Part shown: piece by piece, positions 27,511 through 37,310 of the stretch
How the letters are laid out: each line of letters opens with the position of its first letter
How positions within the stretch are numbered: the stretch's first letter is position 1
The notes under the pieces: model-generated
Database searches by the model: none
Told to the model about the DNA's origin: nothing
Seen by the model: only the letters and a program-made list of their open reading frames with translations
Origin: Halomonas cerina
GTDB taxonomy: Bacteria; Pseudomonadota; Gammaproteobacteria; Pseudomonadales; Halomonadaceae
Length of the DNA: 64,000 bases
Direction of reading: 5' to 3'
NCBI RefSeq assembly: GCF_014192215.1
Contig: NZ_JACHXP010000007.1
Coordinates: 62,001-126,000, forward strand
Made by a program: the position numbers and the translations under genes

Positions 27511-28731
27511 TCAGGCCGGGGCCGTGGTCCGGCGTTCGTCGCCGACCTGGGCCCTCACCTGCTCGACGATATGCGCGCCGATGGGCAGCGCCGAGGTGGC
27601 CGCCGGCGAGGGGGCATTGCCGACGTTGAGGGTGCGCGGTGTCTTGACGAACAGGAAGTCGTCCACGAGCCGACCATCCCGGGAGACCGCCTGGGCCCGG
27701 ACACCGGCCGGATAGGGCTTCAGGTCGTCCAGGGTCAGGGTCGGGCAGTACTTGCGCACCAGTTCCAGGTAGCCACGGCGATACAGCGAGTTCTTCATCT
27801 CGGCCAGCCCCGGGCGCAGGTTGCGGGCCAGTACCTTGAGGATGCCCGGATCGCGGAGCATGCCACCGATATCGGCCAGCGAGACATCCCGCTTGCGATA
27901 GCCCTCGCGCTTGAAGGCCAGTACCGCGTTGGGCCCGACGGTCACCGTGCCGTCGATCATCCGAGTCAGGTGCACGCCGAGAAACGGCATGGCAGGGTCG
28001 GGAATCGGATAGATCAGGTGGTTGACGATGTGGTTGTGGCGTTCCGGCAGCCGGTAGTACTCGCCGCGGAAGGGACAGATGCTGAACCCGGGGTCCTGAC
28101 CCAGCATGCGCACCACCCGGTCGGCCATCAGTCCCGAGCAGGACACCAGGTAACGGCTGGGAAACTCGCCCCGGGAGGTGGTCACCACCACTTCCTGACG
28201 GCGCTCCTTCAGGCCCGTGACCTCGCATTCGTAGCGGATCTCGCCCCCCAGGCGCTGGAACTCCGCCGCCATCGCCCGAGTGACCTCGGCGAAGTCGACG
28301 ATCCCGCTGGAGGGCACGAAGATCCCACCGACCCCGGTGATGTTCGGCTCGCGTTCATGCAACTCCTCCGCCGACAGCCATTCCCGCTCCAGGCCGTTGG
28401 CCGCGGTGCGCTCCCACAGCGCCTGCATGCGCTGCATCTCGAGGTCATTGGTGGCCACCAGCAGCTTGCCGCAGGTGTCGTAGGCGATGCCCTGGGCGTC
28501 GCAGAAGGCCTTGGTGGCCCGGTTGCCGGCCAGGCAGAAGCGCGCCTTGAGGCTGCCCGGGGTGTAATAGACCCCGGCATGGATCACCCCGCTGTTGTGG
28601 CCGGTCTGGTGGTGAGCCGCCCCCGCCTCCTTCTCCACGAGCAGCATGCGATGCTCCGGATACGCCTGCTTGAGCTGCATGGCGGTGGACATGCCCAGGA
28701 TACCGCCGCCGATGATGACGAAATCGTGCAT
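27511..28731 (-). CDS. lhgO: L-2-hydroxyglutarate oxidase LhgO
   Basis: FAD-dependent enzyme of 406 residues that oxidises L-2-hydroxyglutarate to 2-oxoglutarate and passes electrons to the quinone pool. It begins with the FAD motif DFVIIGGGILGMSTAMQL. It also has HHQTGHNSGVIHAGVYYTPGSLKARFC, CPFRGEYYRLP, PFLGVHLTRMIDG and VGPNAVLAFKREGY, which match LhgO closely. The start at 28731 follows GAGG; an ATG at 28743 adds four residues. It stands alone between the TAXI operon and the permease gene; no csiD or glaH was seen. Confidence 0.9.
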   Translation of the reverse strand: MHDFVIIGGGILGMSTAMQLKQAYPEHRMLLVEKEAGAAHHQTGHNSGVIHAGVYYTPGSLKARFCLAGNRATKAFCDAQGIAYDTCGKLLVATNDLEMQRMQALWERTAANGLEREWLSAEELHEREPNITGVGGIFVPSSGIVDFAEVTRAMAAEFQRLGGEIRYECEVTGLKERRQEVVVTTSRGEFPSRYLVSCSGLMADRVVRMLGQDPGFSICPFRGEYYRLPERHNHIVNHLIYPIPDPAMPFLGVHLTRMIDGTVTVGPNAVLAFKREGYRKRDVSLADIGGMLRDPGILKVLARNLRPGLAEMKNSLYRRGYLELVRKYCPTLTLDDLKPYPAGVRAQAVSRDGRLVDDFLFVKTPRTLNVGNAPSPAATSALPIGAHIVEQVRAQVGDERRTTAPA

Positions 28732-28956
28732 GACGTGCCTCATGTGATGGATGAGCGAGTGCCACGCCGCCTACCTGCATGACATTCTTTTACCACTCTA
28801 GCGCAGTAGGGGGCTCGATCGTCATGCCGGGCCGCGATCTCGCCGCGTCGCCGCAGGCGTGAAATATCCCCACTGGCGTCCACATCGAAGATCGCATGGT
28901 AGATATCCTTGGCGATACCCACCGCCATGCTCTAACCCGGCCAGGCCACCATCACG

Positions 28957-28983
28957 AAAAACCCCGATCCATAGGGACCGGGG
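28957..28983 (-). terminator. Rho-independent terminator after the amino-acid permease
   Basis: On the minus strand a GC-rich stem (CCCCGGTCC with GGATCGGGG, one mismatch, 4-base loop) is followed by five T residues. It lies about 30 bases after the permease stop codon and matches that gene's direction. Confidence 0.8.
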
Positions 28984-29013
28984 CTCGTCTCGGGTCAGGT
29001 GTCGTGGGACGGG

Positions 29014-30450
29014 TCAGCCGTCCTGGGCGGAGGCGATGGCCAGCTCGCGCTTCATCATGGCATCGCTGTAGGCCACGCCGTAGCGGGCCCGGGACCATCC
29101 GTAGAGGGCCAGCCCCAGCAGCATCCAGCCGGCGAACATGCCCCACTCGATGGCCGACAGGGCGGAGGGGCTGCCGGGCAGGTACATGCCGATCAGCACC
29201 AGCGACAGGATCACCGAGAGCGCCCCGACGGTCTTGGCACGGCGAACCCGGAAGGGTCGCGCCATCTGCGGCTCGCGGCGCCGCAGCAGCACGAAGGAGA
29301 GCGCGACGAAAAGGTAGGCGATGACGATGCCCAGCCCCCCGGCTACCACCAACCAGACCAGCGCCGGGCGACCGAAGAAGGGAGCGATGCAGGACAGCGC
29401 CCCCATCACGAAAATGGCGTTGGTCGGGGTACGATGCGTCGGGTGGAGCCTGGCGAGGAAGGCCGGCAGCATACCGGAGTGCGCCAGGGCGTAGATGGCC
29501 CGGGAGCCGCCGACGTAGAAGGCGTTCCAGCTGGTGATGATGCCGGCGATGCCGGCCAGGATCATCAGGTTGCCGGCCCAGGGCGCCTGGAAGACCGCCT
29601 GCATGGCATCGGGCACGGCCAGCGAGCTGCTCGCCAGGGCCTCGGGGTCGAGCATCAGCGAGGTCCCCAGGATGATGAAGGAGTACCAGAACACCGCCAG
29701 GATCACCGAGATCATCAGCACCCGGCCGATCTCGCGAAACGGCAGGTCGATCTCCTCGGCGGCCTGGGGGATCACGTCGAAGCCGACGAACATGAAGGGC
29801 ACCATGATGATCACCATCATGATACCGCCGATCACGCCCTCCTCGACCTGGAACAGCGGGTCCATGGTGGCGGTGTTGCCCTGGAACAGCGCCCCGGTGA
29901 TGAACATGATCCCTACCACCAGGATCAGCAGGGTCACCACCTTCTGCACCAGCGCCGCCGTGCGGATGCCCACGTAGTTGATCGCCATCATCGCCACCGA
30001 GCCGGCCACGCCGACCGCCACCCAGGTGGCCTTCACGTCCCAGCCGGCGATGGTCCACAGCTGGCCCACCGCATAGTTGGGGAAGAGATGCTCCACCACC
30101 GTCGGCAGCGCCACGGCCTCGAAGGCCACCACGCTCACATAGCCCAGGGTGATGGCCCAGGTACACAGGAAGGAGGCGAAGTGGCCCATGGCCCGGTAGC
30201 TGTAGACGTGCTCGCCGCCCACCTGAGGCATGGCCGAGGCCAGTTCGGCATAGGTCAGCCCCACCAGCACGATCACCAGACCGCCGAGCAGAAAGGCGGT
30301 GATGGCGCCGAGACTGCCAGCGGACTGGATCCAGCTGCCGGTCAGCACGATCCAGCCCCAGCCGATCATGGCGCCGAAGGCCAGTGCCAGCACATCCTTG
30401 CGGGCCAACACCCGCGTCAGATGCGTCTCGTGGGGCGTTGGGTTGGTCAT
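29014..30450 (-). CDS. APC superfamily amino-acid permease
   Basis: Inner-membrane transporter of 478 residues with about 12 hydrophobic segments. It begins with the APC helix 1 motif (VLALAFGAMIGWGWIVLTGSWI), followed by LTYAELASAMPQVGGEHVYSYRAMG and VGFDVIPQAAEEIDLPFREIGR. The unwound GAMIGWGW helix fits amino-acid/polyamine substrate binding. Substrate cannot be named. It has its own upstream region with a 7-base inverted repeat (30492-30510) and its own terminator, so it is monocistronic. Confidence 0.87.
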   Translation of the reverse strand: MTNPTPHETHLTRVLARKDVLALAFGAMIGWGWIVLTGSWIQSAGSLGAITAFLLGGLVIVLVGLTYAELASAMPQVGGEHVYSYRAMGHFASFLCTWAITLGYVSVVAFEAVALPTVVEHLFPNYAVGQLWTIAGWDVKATWVAVGVAGSVAMMAINYVGIRTAALVQKVVTLLILVVGIMFITGALFQGNTATMDPLFQVEEGVIGGIMMVIIMVPFMFVGFDVIPQAAEEIDLPFREIGRVLMISVILAVFWYSFIILGTSLMLDPEALASSSLAVPDAMQAVFQAPWAGNLMILAGIAGIITSWNAFYVGGSRAIYALAHSGMLPAFLARLHPTHRTPTNAIFVMGALSCIAPFFGRPALVWLVVAGGLGIVIAYLFVALSFVLLRRREPQMARPFRVRRAKTVGALSVILSLVLIGMYLPGSPSALSAIEWGMFAGWMLLGLALYGWSRARYGVAYSDAMMKRELAIASAQDG

Positions 30451-30491
30451 AGGAGGCTCCTTATCAGCGATGCCGACTCTTGTAGTAATAA

Positions 30492-30510
30492 ATACTTTTT
30501 TTCAAAGTAT
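30492..30510. promoter_or_regulatory. Inverted repeat in the permease leader
   Basis: ATACTTT (30492-30498) and AAAGTAT (30504-30510) form a perfect 7-base inverted repeat with a 5-base spacer, in a very AT-rich stretch about 42-60 bases upstream of the permease start. It may be an operator or overlap the promoter; function unproven. Confidence 0.4.
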
Positions 30511-30720
30511 CGATAAAAGTAGACCTCCTGTGAGACGACCACAATCCGACCCGGCTCGCTCTTTAGTCGAAGCTCAAGGCAGACGTCACGCCGGCGAGCC
30601 CGGCATGACTGGCCTGGCCGCGAACGGTACGGCTGCCTTCTGACGAGACCCGTCACAAGACTGGCGAAACACGCCAAAAGGTTGCATGCTGTGCACGTCG
30701 CAATTGCCCACTGGAGCACC

Positions 30721-30999
30721 ATGAGTACGGCACGACTTTCGACTAGCGCGGAACTCCTCGACCCTCCGCGAAGTTGCCCTGACCTCGATGTCAGGGCCCT
30801 TGAACAACGTACCCGCCTGATGCGCATCATCACCCGGATGATCGCCGTCTCGGATCTCGGCAGCCGCGAGATCGCCCGGCGTGCCGGACTGCCGATGCAG
30901 AAGATCAGCGACCTCCTCTCCGGTCGCCTGGAGCAGCTCAGCATCGACGAACTCCAGCGCCTGCGTCGTACCATCGACCCGCAGCTCACTCCACCCTGA
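30721..30999 (+). CDS. Small helix-turn-helix (XRE-like) protein
   Basis: Predicted 92-residue protein starting MSTARLSTSAE. Its second half is a compact helix-turn-helix of the HTH_37/XRE kind: DLGSREIARRAGLPMQKISDLLSGRLEQLSIDELQRLRRTI. Such proteins are often antitoxins or small regulators, but no toxin gene is adjacent: the permease is divergent upstream and a periplasmic protein follows after 90 bases. An upstream ATG at 30682 would extend it by 13 residues. HTH fold likely; targets unknown. Confidence 0.65.
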   Translation: MSTARLSTSAELLDPPRSCPDLDVRALEQRTRLMRIITRMIAVSDLGSREIARRAGLPMQKISDLLSGRLEQLSIDELQRLRRTIDPQLTPP

Positions 31000-31089
31000 G
31001 GCCTGTCGTCGGCAGGCGCCACGGGGCCTGCCTTCGCGTCTCTGATCCTATCCCCATCGACAGCATCCTCACCGACAGGGAGTCACCCC

Positions 31090-31761
31090 ATGCGATATCT
31101 CGCCGCCGGCCTGTTGATGGCCGCCACCCTGCCCGCCCTCGCCGATGGCCAGGCGACCCTGCAGAGCGGCAGCGGGCAGAACCACGCCACCATGGAGGTT
31201 CACTGGGCCGGGAGTGATCTGCGCATGGACTTTCCCGGTCAGGATCAGGCGGGCTTCATGCTGTTCAAGGACGGCAAAGGCTACATGGTGAGCAACATGC
31301 AGGGCCAGACCGTCATCCTGGAACTGGCGAAGCTCAAGGCCATGGCGGAGGGCATGGGCGGCGGTGAGTCCCAGGCGGCCATCGCCAGCCAGCAAGCCAG
31401 CGAGGTCACCGCCCTCGAACCTACCGGCGAGACGGAGACCGTGGCCGGTGTCGAGGGCGACGTCTACCGGATGACCTGGACCGACAAGGGCGGCACGTCC
31501 CACGAGGACACGCTGGTGCTCAGCGACGCCGCGGCGGTACGGGAGCTGTCGGAGCGCTTCGACGCCTACCAGCAGTCGGTGACCGGCGAGCCGGATGCCA
31601 TCGCCACCACCCTGGCCGACCGCGAGCTCGGCCTGTTGCGCTTCGGCGAGCGCTTCCGCCTTACCTCGCTCTCCGACGCGTCTCCCTCACCGGAAGCCTT
31701 CGAGTTGCCCGAGGATGCCCTGACCATGGAGGAGATGATGCGCAACGCCATCTCCCAGTGA
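31090..31761 (+). CDS. Uncharacterised periplasmic protein
   Basis: Exported protein of 223 residues with a signal peptide cleaved near ALADG. The mature part has a beta-rich, lipoprotein-carrier-like look: ATMEVHWAGSDLRMDF, FMLFKDGKGYMVSNMQGQTVILELAKLKAM, then VAGVEGDVYRMTW. It resembles DUF4412-type periplasmic proteins, but this is not secure. A GGGAG precedes the ATG. It is convergent with the lipoprotein gene at 31833, with a terminator-like hairpin between them. Confidence 0.6.
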   Translation: MRYLAAGLLMAATLPALADGQATLQSGSGQNHATMEVHWAGSDLRMDFPGQDQAGFMLFKDGKGYMVSNMQGQTVILELAKLKAMAEGMGGGESQAAIASQQASEVTALEPTGETETVAGVEGDVYRMTWTDKGGTSHEDTLVLSDAAAVRELSERFDAYQQSVTGEPDAIATTLADRELGLLRFGERFRLTSLSDASPSPEAFELPEDALTMEEMMRNAISQ

Positions 31762-31804
31762 AAGCCTGTCGGCAGGACCACATCCGACTGACGTCGATCA
31801 CCTG

Positions 31805-31827
31805 AACGCCGCGCCTCGCGCGGCGTT
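31805..31827 (+). terminator. Hairpin between convergent genes
   Basis: Perfect 9-base stem AACGCCGCG / CGCGGCGTT with a 5-base loop, followed by a weak T-rich tail (GTCGTTT). It lies 44 bases after the periplasmic gene and may terminate it, or both converging transcripts. Confidence 0.55.
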
Positions 31828-31832
31828 GTCGT

Positions 31833-33404
31833 TTACGGCCCCCTGTCGGGCAACGCAAAGGCCGCCTCGAACAGGAAGGGGTCGTCGAAATGGCGCCGGC
31901 CGACGAACACGGTGGCGTGGGTTCCCCACTGGCGCATGGCACCGGGGCTCAGGATCCCCGCCGGCCACAGCAGGAAGCGCTCGAGGCGCTCGGTGCCGGG
32001 CACCAGGCCGCGGGGATCGAAGAGACTTCGCCGCCCGCCACCGGGCAGCGCCAGCGAACGTTGCCCGTAGCGCGGCGGATGCGAGACCGGCACCAGCGTG
32101 TATGCTCGCGCCCCGGTCACCCGTGACGGGCCGGCGCCCAGGTTCTCCAGGTAGTGGCTGGTGGCGGCCAGGTGCAGGTGAAGCCGCTCCCCGGGCGCCA
32201 GCCGCGGCGCGGGCCGGGGCGTCAGCGGCGCCTCGCGCAGGTCATGATCGGCCGGTACCTCGACCCGTTCGAGCGGTGACACCGGGAAGAATAGGTGATA
32301 GCAGCCGCAGGGGTGGATGCTGTCGTAGATCAACGGCGTGCCGTCCTCTCCCAGGGTGACTCGCCAGACCAGCCCGTCCAACCGCCCGCCGAGCAGGTCC
32401 AGCGGTCCCTGGCGCGGCCGGGCCGGGAACCACAGCGTATAGACCAGTTGCGGCAACACCGCCCCCTGGAAGCGAGTATGGACCAGGCGCACATCCACCG
32501 CCGGCCGGGTGGTATCCACCGCCGGTAGCGGCCCCCGTGGACCGTCACGCCAGTAGGGCGTGCCCGGCCGGTCGGCGACGCTATGGGTCTCGATCCGGTA
32601 CACCGGCGCATGTCGGGCGGCGAGCCGCTGCAGTGCGGCGGCGTCGAGTTCGGGGATGCCCAGCGGGCTGCGCGGCGCCCCACGCACCAGAGCGGCCACG
32701 GTGTCTCCTTCACCGCCCTCCCCTCTCTGCTCGTCATCCTCTGCGCTGACCGGCACGTAATGCCGAACGCGCGACGTGCTGGCCGCCATGGTGGCCAGCG
32801 GTCGGGCGAAGGGCGTGAGCTGCTCCTGCTTCCACTGCTGGTAGCCCAGCGCCAGGCCGAGGCGGGTCAGCGGATAGAGCCCGACCACCCGACGCCAGGT
32901 CAGGTAGTGGTCGGGGGCCTTTACGGCACGCACCAGCGCCCGGCGGGCCGGCCCCCCGGCGGTCAGCAGCTCGTGGTGCACCAGCCGCTCACCGCAGGCA
33001 TTGGCGGCCGGGGCCAGCGCCGGCACGCCGAACCGCCGTGTCAGGGCCCGGCGAGGCGCGACGGGCAGGTTGGCTACCTCGACGCGGCGCGCCTGGGCAT
33101 CTCGCCGGCGCAGGCGTGCGACCCAGTCGGCGAAGGCCTCGGAGGTGGTCAGCTCATGGCGAAAGCTGGCCAGGAAGCGGTCGACACGCAGGTAAGGAAA
33201 GCCTTCGATACGCGCGGCGGCCCCGTCCGCTACCCCCGCTTCGGTCACCGCGGCATCCAGCGAGGCCAGCAGCGTGAGGCAGACCCGCTCGGCCAGCGGC
33301 GGCGCGGGGCGTGCGGCGTGCCAGTCCGGGCTCGTGGCACAGCCAGCCAGCAGGGCCAGGCCGAGGACGATGCCCAGCCCGCCCAGTGCACGACCGCCGC
33401 TCAT
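31833..33404 (-). CDS. Large uncharacterised outer lipoprotein
   Basis: Predicted lipoprotein of 523 residues: signal peptide with lipobox LLAGC (about residue 22), then a long soluble region without recognised domains. Notable stretches are LYPLTRLGLALGYQQWKQEQL, a central acidic low-complexity part (SAEDDEQRGEGGEGDT), RLVHTRFQGAVLPQLVYTLWFPARP and YDSIHPCGCYHLFFP. The CGC cysteines are the only close cysteine pair and might bind metal. The end is rich in GTHATVFVGRRHFDDPFLFE. It is just downstream of ilvD on the same strand (25 bases), possibly co-transcribed, with no obvious functional link. Unrecognised family. Confidence 0.7.
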   Translation of the reverse strand: MSGGRALGGLGIVLGLALLAGCATSPDWHAARPAPPLAERVCLTLLASLDAAVTEAGVADGAAARIEGFPYLRVDRFLASFRHELTTSEAFADWVARLRRRDAQARRVEVANLPVAPRRALTRRFGVPALAPAANACGERLVHHELLTAGGPARRALVRAVKAPDHYLTWRRVVGLYPLTRLGLALGYQQWKQEQLTPFARPLATMAASTSRVRHYVPVSAEDDEQRGEGGEGDTVAALVRGAPRSPLGIPELDAAALQRLAARHAPVYRIETHSVADRPGTPYWRDGPRGPLPAVDTTRPAVDVRLVHTRFQGAVLPQLVYTLWFPARPRQGPLDLLGGRLDGLVWRVTLGEDGTPLIYDSIHPCGCYHLFFPVSPLERVEVPADHDLREAPLTPRPAPRLAPGERLHLHLAATSHYLENLGAGPSRVTGARAYTLVPVSHPPRYGQRSLALPGGGRRSLFDPRGLVPGTERLERFLLWPAGILSPGAMRQWGTHATVFVGRRHFDDPFLFEAAFALPDRGP

Positions 33405-33429
33405 GGGCTTCTCGCACCCGGGGGCCGGC

Positions 33430-35118
33430 CTAGTCCGGCCGGTCGGTCACCGCCCCGGTGCTGGCGGAGCTGACCAGCCGAGCGTACTTGGCCAGTACGC
33501 CGCGGGTGTAGCGGGGCTCGGGCTGGCGCCAAGCGGCACGGCGGCGCATCAGTTCCTCGTCGGAGAGGTCGATCTCGATGGTGTCGGCCTCGGCGTCGAT
33601 GGTGATCAGGTCACCATCCTCCACCAGCGCCAAAGGTCCGCCATCGAAGGCCTCCGGCGTCACGTGACCGACCACGAAGCCGTGGCTGCCGCCGGAGAAG
33701 CGTCCGTCGGTAATCAGCGCCACCTCGCTGCCGAGCCCCCGGCCCATGATCGCCGAGGTGGGGGTGAGCATCTCGCGCATGCCGGGCCCACCCTTGGGGC
33801 CCTCGTAGCGGATCACCACCACGTCGCCGGCCGCCACGGTACCGTCGTTGATGCGCGCCTGGGCCTCCTCCTCGGAGCCGAACACCCGCGCCGAGCCGGA
33901 GAAGCGCGTGCCCTCCTTGCCGGTGATCTTGGCCACCGCCCCTTCCGGCGCCAGGTTGCCGTGGAGGATGCGCAGGTGGCTCTCGGCCTTCAGCGGCGTC
34001 TCCAGCGGGGCGATGATCGCCTGATCGGCCGGGTACGGGGGCACGGCCGCCAGGTTCTCGGCGAGTGTGGCGCCGGTCACCGTCAGGCAGTCGCCATGCA
34101 GCAGGCCGGCATCCAGCAGCCTCTTCATCAATGGCTGGATGCCGCCGATCGCCACCAGTTCGCTCATCATGTAGTGGCCGCTGGGGCGCAGGTCGGCGAG
34201 TACCGGCACGCGACGGCCGATCTCGGTGAAGTCGGCAAGCGACAGCGGCACGTCCACCGTGCTGGCCATGGCGACCAGGTGCAGCACCGCATTGGTGGAC
34301 CCGCCCAGGGCGATCACCACGGTGATGGCGTTCTCGAAGGCCTCGCGGGTCATGATGTCGGAGGGCTTGATATCGCGCTCAAGCAGCGTCAGCACCGCGG
34401 CTCCGGCCGCCTCGCAGTCCTGGCGCTTGTCACGGGAGATGGCATTCTGCGCCGAGCTACCCGGCAGGCTCATGCCCAGCGCCTCGATGGCCGAGGCCAT
34501 GGTGTTGGCGGTGTACATGCCGCCGCAGGCGCCCGGGCCGGGAATCGCCGTCTCCTCGATCTGCTTGAGCGCAATCCGGTCCAGGTCGCCGCGGCTGTGG
34601 GCGCCCATGGCCTCGAACACCGAGACGATATCGGTATGCCCCTTGCCGGGCAGGATGGTGCCGCCGTAGACGAAGACGCTGGGACGGTCGAGACGCGCCA
34701 GCCCCATCAAGCAGCCCGGCATGTTCTTGTCGCAACCGCCGATGGCCACCAGGCCGTCGAAGCCCTCGCAACCGGCCACCGTCTCGATGGAGTCGGCGAT
34801 CACCTCCCGCGACACCAGCGAGTACTTCATGCCCTCGGTGCCGTTGGCGATGCCGTCGGAGATGGTGATGGTATTGAAGACCACCCCCTTGCCGCCGGCC
34901 GTATCGGCTCCGGCGCAGGCGTGTTCGGCCAGTTCGCCGATATGGCTGTTGCAGGGGGTGACCATGCTCCAGGTCGAGGCGATGCCGACCTGGGGCTTGG
35001 TGAAGTCGTCGTCGGTGAAGCCCACCGCACGCAGCATGGCGCGGCTGGCCGCCTTGCCGGGGCCATCCACCACCGGGGCGGAGTGGCGGCGGCGGGGATC
35101 TTCGGGAGTATCGCTCAT
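33430..35118 (-). CDS. ilvD: Dihydroxy-acid dehydratase IlvD
   Basis: FeS dehydratase of 562 residues acting in branched-chain amino-acid synthesis. The short length and the [19 protein letters not shown] and [25 protein letters not shown] blocks place it with the approximately 560-residue [2Fe-2S] type rather than the 615-residue E. coli type. Cluster cysteines are seen in [15 protein letters not shown] and GACGGM. It begins [16 protein letters not shown]. The first 25 codons and upstream 24 bases have a diverged copy at 46996-47089, beyond the carotenoid cluster. Confidence 0.92.
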   Translation of the reverse strand: MSDTPEDPRRRHSAPVVDGPGKAASRAMLRAVGFTDDDFTKPQVGIASTWSMVTPCNSHIGELAEHACAGADTAGGKGVVFNTITISDGIANGTEGMKYSLVSREVIADSIETVAGCEGFDGLVAIGGCDKNMPGCLMGLARLDRPSVFVYGGTILPGKGHTDIVSVFEAMGAHSRGDLDRIALKQIEETAIPGPGACGGMYTANTMASAIEALGMSLPGSSAQNAISRDKRQDCEAAGAAVLTLLERDIKPSDIMTREAFENAITVVIALGGSTNAVLHLVAMASTVDVPLSLADFTEIGRRVPVLADLRPSGHYMMSELVAIGGIQPLMKRLLDAGLLHGDCLTVTGATLAENLAAVPPYPADQAIIAPLETPLKAESHLRILHGNLAPEGAVAKITGKEGTRFSGSARVFGSEEEAQARINDGTVAAGDVVVIRYEGPKGGPGMREMLTPTSAIMGRGLGSEVALITDGRFSGGSHGFVVGHVTPEAFDGGPLALVEDGDLITIDAEADTIEIDLSDEELMRRRAAWRQPEPRYTRGVLAKYARLVSSASTGAVTDRPD

Positions 35119-35142
35119 GGGGTGGCCTCCTCGGGTCGGTCA
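35045..35142. repeat. ilvD 5'-end repeat, copy 1
   Basis: First 74 bases of ilvD plus 24 upstream bases. About three quarters identical, in the same orientation, to 46996-47089, which forms the start of a decayed gene beyond crtZ. The pair brackets the carotenoid cluster. Confidence 0.7.
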
Positions 35143-35210
35143 CAGTGGATCTTCAGAGGGTGGACCGCAGTCCGCATGGATGTCCATAAGGAGTGGACAC
35201 GACCGCGCTC

Positions 35211-36104
35211 CTAGCGGAAGGCGGGAAAAAGGCCGTGCACAAACTGGCTGAGGGATGAATTCGCGCCATAGACGGCGTTAAGGTGCCGATCCGCCTCTTC
35301 CAGCTGGATCACGAGACGCCGCCAGGCCTCCTCCGCCCCCAGCAGGCTGACCAGCGTGGTCTTGCCACGATCCTGATGGACGTCCTTGCCGTGAGTCGCG
35401 CTGCCGTCGCTCAGGTCATCACACAGCTGGTAGGCCTGCCCCAGGGCCAGGGCGAAGCGGTCGAGAGCGGTCATCGCCGCCTCGCTTGCGCCGGCGGCCA
35501 GGGCCGCCATGAACAGGGTGGCCTGGAACAGCACGCCGGTCTTGCGCGTGTTGGTGGTCATTACCGCCTCGATGGAGCGTGGGTGGCAGGCTTCGTGCAG
35601 GTCCTCGTACTGGCCCTTGACCAGCCCCTGGATGCCCACGGCAAGGCTGAGCCGCTCGACCATCTGCATGCGCCGCTGGGCAGGCAGACCCGCCGTCCCA
35701 GCCACCACGCCGGAAGCCCGGCTAAGCAGGGCCACCACCGCCAGCATGGCGACGTCTTCGCCGTACTGTCGATGCAGGGTGGGGCGTCCGCGCCGCAGGC
35801 TGGCATCATCCATGCAAGGCAGATCGTCGAGAACCAGGGACGCGGTATGCACCATCTCCACCGCGCAGCCCAGGTCAAGCAGCGCCGGCAGCTCGCCATT
35901 CAGTTCCTGGCCGGCCAGGACCAGCAGCATGGGCCGCACCCGCCTACCCGGCGCCAGCAGACTGTCGCGCATGGCTCGGGATACCGGATCATCGCCGCAC
36001 TCGGAAAGCAGCTCCTCCAGGCGACGGTCGATGCGACAGCGAAGCTCGGTGAACGCATCGCGCCCCTCACCCATGGCAGCGGGGTTGGCAATGAATGAAC
36101 CCAT
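35211..36104 (-). CDS. crtE: Geranylgeranyl diphosphate synthase CrtE
   Basis: Polyprenyl diphosphate synthase of 297 residues supplying GGPP for carotenoids. Both aspartate-rich motifs are present: DDLPCMDD (residues 93-100) and DDLSD (229-233), with the KGQYEDL and TRKTGVLFQA blocks between. The start at 36104 has GGGAG eight bases upstream; an upstream TTG is ignored. It is divergent from the idi-crtXYIB operon, unlike the Pantoea order in which crtE leads the operon. Context makes GGPP more likely than FPP as product. Confidence 0.88.
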   Translation of the reverse strand: MGSFIANPAAMGEGRDAFTELRCRIDRRLEELLSECGDDPVSRAMRDSLLAPGRRVRPMLLVLAGQELNGELPALLDLGCAVEMVHTASLVLDDLPCMDDASLRRGRPTLHRQYGEDVAMLAVVALLSRASGVVAGTAGLPAQRRMQMVERLSLAVGIQGLVKGQYEDLHEACHPRSIEAVMTTNTRKTGVLFQATLFMAALAAGASEAAMTALDRFALALGQAYQLCDDLSDGSATHGKDVHQDRGKTTLVSLLGAEEAWRRLVIQLEEADRHLNAVYGANSSLSQFVHGLFPAFR

Positions 36105-36184
36105 GAGCGAGACTCCCAAGTCGTGTTGAAATCGATTGTCGAGGAGGGCTGCCTGCTGAATAGGCCAACGGCCTGTACAAATTT

Positions 36185-36212
36185 TTCACAACTCTAAATA
36201 GTGCCTTATACA
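36185..36212 (+). promoter_or_regulatory. Probable promoter of the idi-crtXYIB operon
   Basis: TTCACA (36185-36190) and TATACA (36207-36212) separated by 16 bases, 37 bases before the idi start, in an AT-rich patch of the crtE/idi divergent region. A single TGTACA palindrome sits just upstream at 36174-36179. Prediction by eye. Confidence 0.45.
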
Positions 36213-36248
36213 ACGGCAATCCAACGTATCTTCCAGCGGGAGCGCGAC

Positions 36249-37310
36249 ATGGCCGATGACGGTCTGGTAAAACGCAAGAACGATCATCTCGACATCGTGC
36301 TGGACGCTCGTCGGGCCGCTGCCCCGACGCTTACGGGATTCGCCGACTATCGCTTGGCTCATTGCGCCTTGCCACAGCTGCACCTGGACGATATCGATCT
36401 AAGCACACGACTTTTCCATAAGCCAGTAAGCGCGCCGCTGTTGATCAGTTCCATGACCGGCGGCGTCGAACGGGCCAGAACGATCAATCATCACCTGGCA
36501 GAAGCCGTCCAGCACCTGGGTATCGCCCTGGCCATCGGCTCTCAGCGAGTCGCCCTGCAGTCCGGCAGCGATCATGGCCTGACTCGGCAGTTACGACGCA
36601 TCGCGCCGACCATCCCCCTGCTTGGCAACATCGGCGCAGCTCAGCTGCGGGAACCCCAGGGGATCGACTGGGCGCGCCGGGCAGTGGAGATGATCGAGGC
36701 GGATGCATTGATCGTCCATCTCAATTCCCTGCAGGAGGCGGTGCAACAGGGCGGCGACCGGGACTGGCGCGGGGTGCGTCAGGCCATCGGCACGCTGGTC
36801 ACGTCGCTTGAGGTGCCGGTGGTGGTCAAGGAAGTGGGCGCGGGTATCTCGCCCGACGTAGCCCGGGCGCTGGTGGAAGAAGGCGTGGCGATGATCGACG
36901 TGGCCGGCGCCGGGGGCACCAGCTGGGCGGCGGTGGAGGCGGAGCGGGCGACAGGCGAGACCCAGCGCCGGATCGCCATGGCCTTCGCCGGTTGGGGCAT
37001 CCCCACCGCCCGGGCCATTCAGTCAGTGCGCCAGATCCTGCCGGAGACGCCATTGATCGCTTCCGGCGGCATTCGCGATGGGGTGGACGCCGCCAAGGCA
37101 ATACGCCTGGGCGCGGATCTGGTGGGCCAGGCCGCGGCGGTGCTCGAGAGTGCCACCGCATCCAGCCAGGCGGTGATCGAACACTTCGAGGTGGTCATCC
37201 AGCAGTTGCGCATCGCCTGTTTCTGTACCGGCAGCGCCGATCTGCGCGCCTTGCGTTCGGCGGTGCTGCTGGATGAGCGCGGCGTCCCCCTGGAAATGCC
37301 CCATGGGTAG
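36249..37310 (+). CDS. fni: Type 2 isopentenyl-diphosphate delta-isomerase
   Basis: FMN-dependent isomerase of 353 residues interconverting IPP and DMAPP. It starts with the family motif [11 protein letters not shown] and has [50 protein letters not shown] and [24 protein letters not shown], covering the FMN site and glycine-rich phosphate loop. The ATG at 36249 follows GGGAG. It leads the crtXYIB operon and overlaps crtX by eight bases. A type 2 isomerase inside a crt cluster is known from Pantoea and its relatives. Confidence 0.93.
   Translation: MADDGLVKRKNDHLDIVLDARRAAAPTLTGFADYRLAHCALPQLHLDDIDLSTRLFHKPVSAPLLISSMTGGVERARTINHHLAEAVQHLGIALAIGSQRVALQSGSDHGLTRQLRRIAPTIPLLGNIGAAQLREPQGIDWARRAVEMIEADALIVHLNSLQEAVQQGGDRDWRGVRQAIGTLVTSLEVPVVVKEVGAGISPDVARALVEEGVAMIDVAGAGGTSWAAVEAERATGETQRRIAMAFAGWGIPTARAIQSVRQILPETPLIASGGIRDGVDAAKAIRLGADLVGQAAAVLESATASSQAVIEHFEVVIQQLRIACFCTGSADLRALRSAVLLDERGVPLEMPHG

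Noticed and set aside
28740..28928. 62-codon minus-strand frame upstream of lhgO (KDIYHAIFDVDASGD)
   Set aside because: No ribosome site and no recognised family; could be a remnant, but evidence is too thin to list.
35181..35199. TGTCCA/TGGACA inverted repeat upstream of ilvD as a terminator
   Set aside because: Six-base stem without T-run; too weak to call.
36174..36179. TGTACA as a LitR/CarH light-response site for crt genes
   Set aside because: Only a single 6-base box was found and no litR/carH regulator gene is present in the window.
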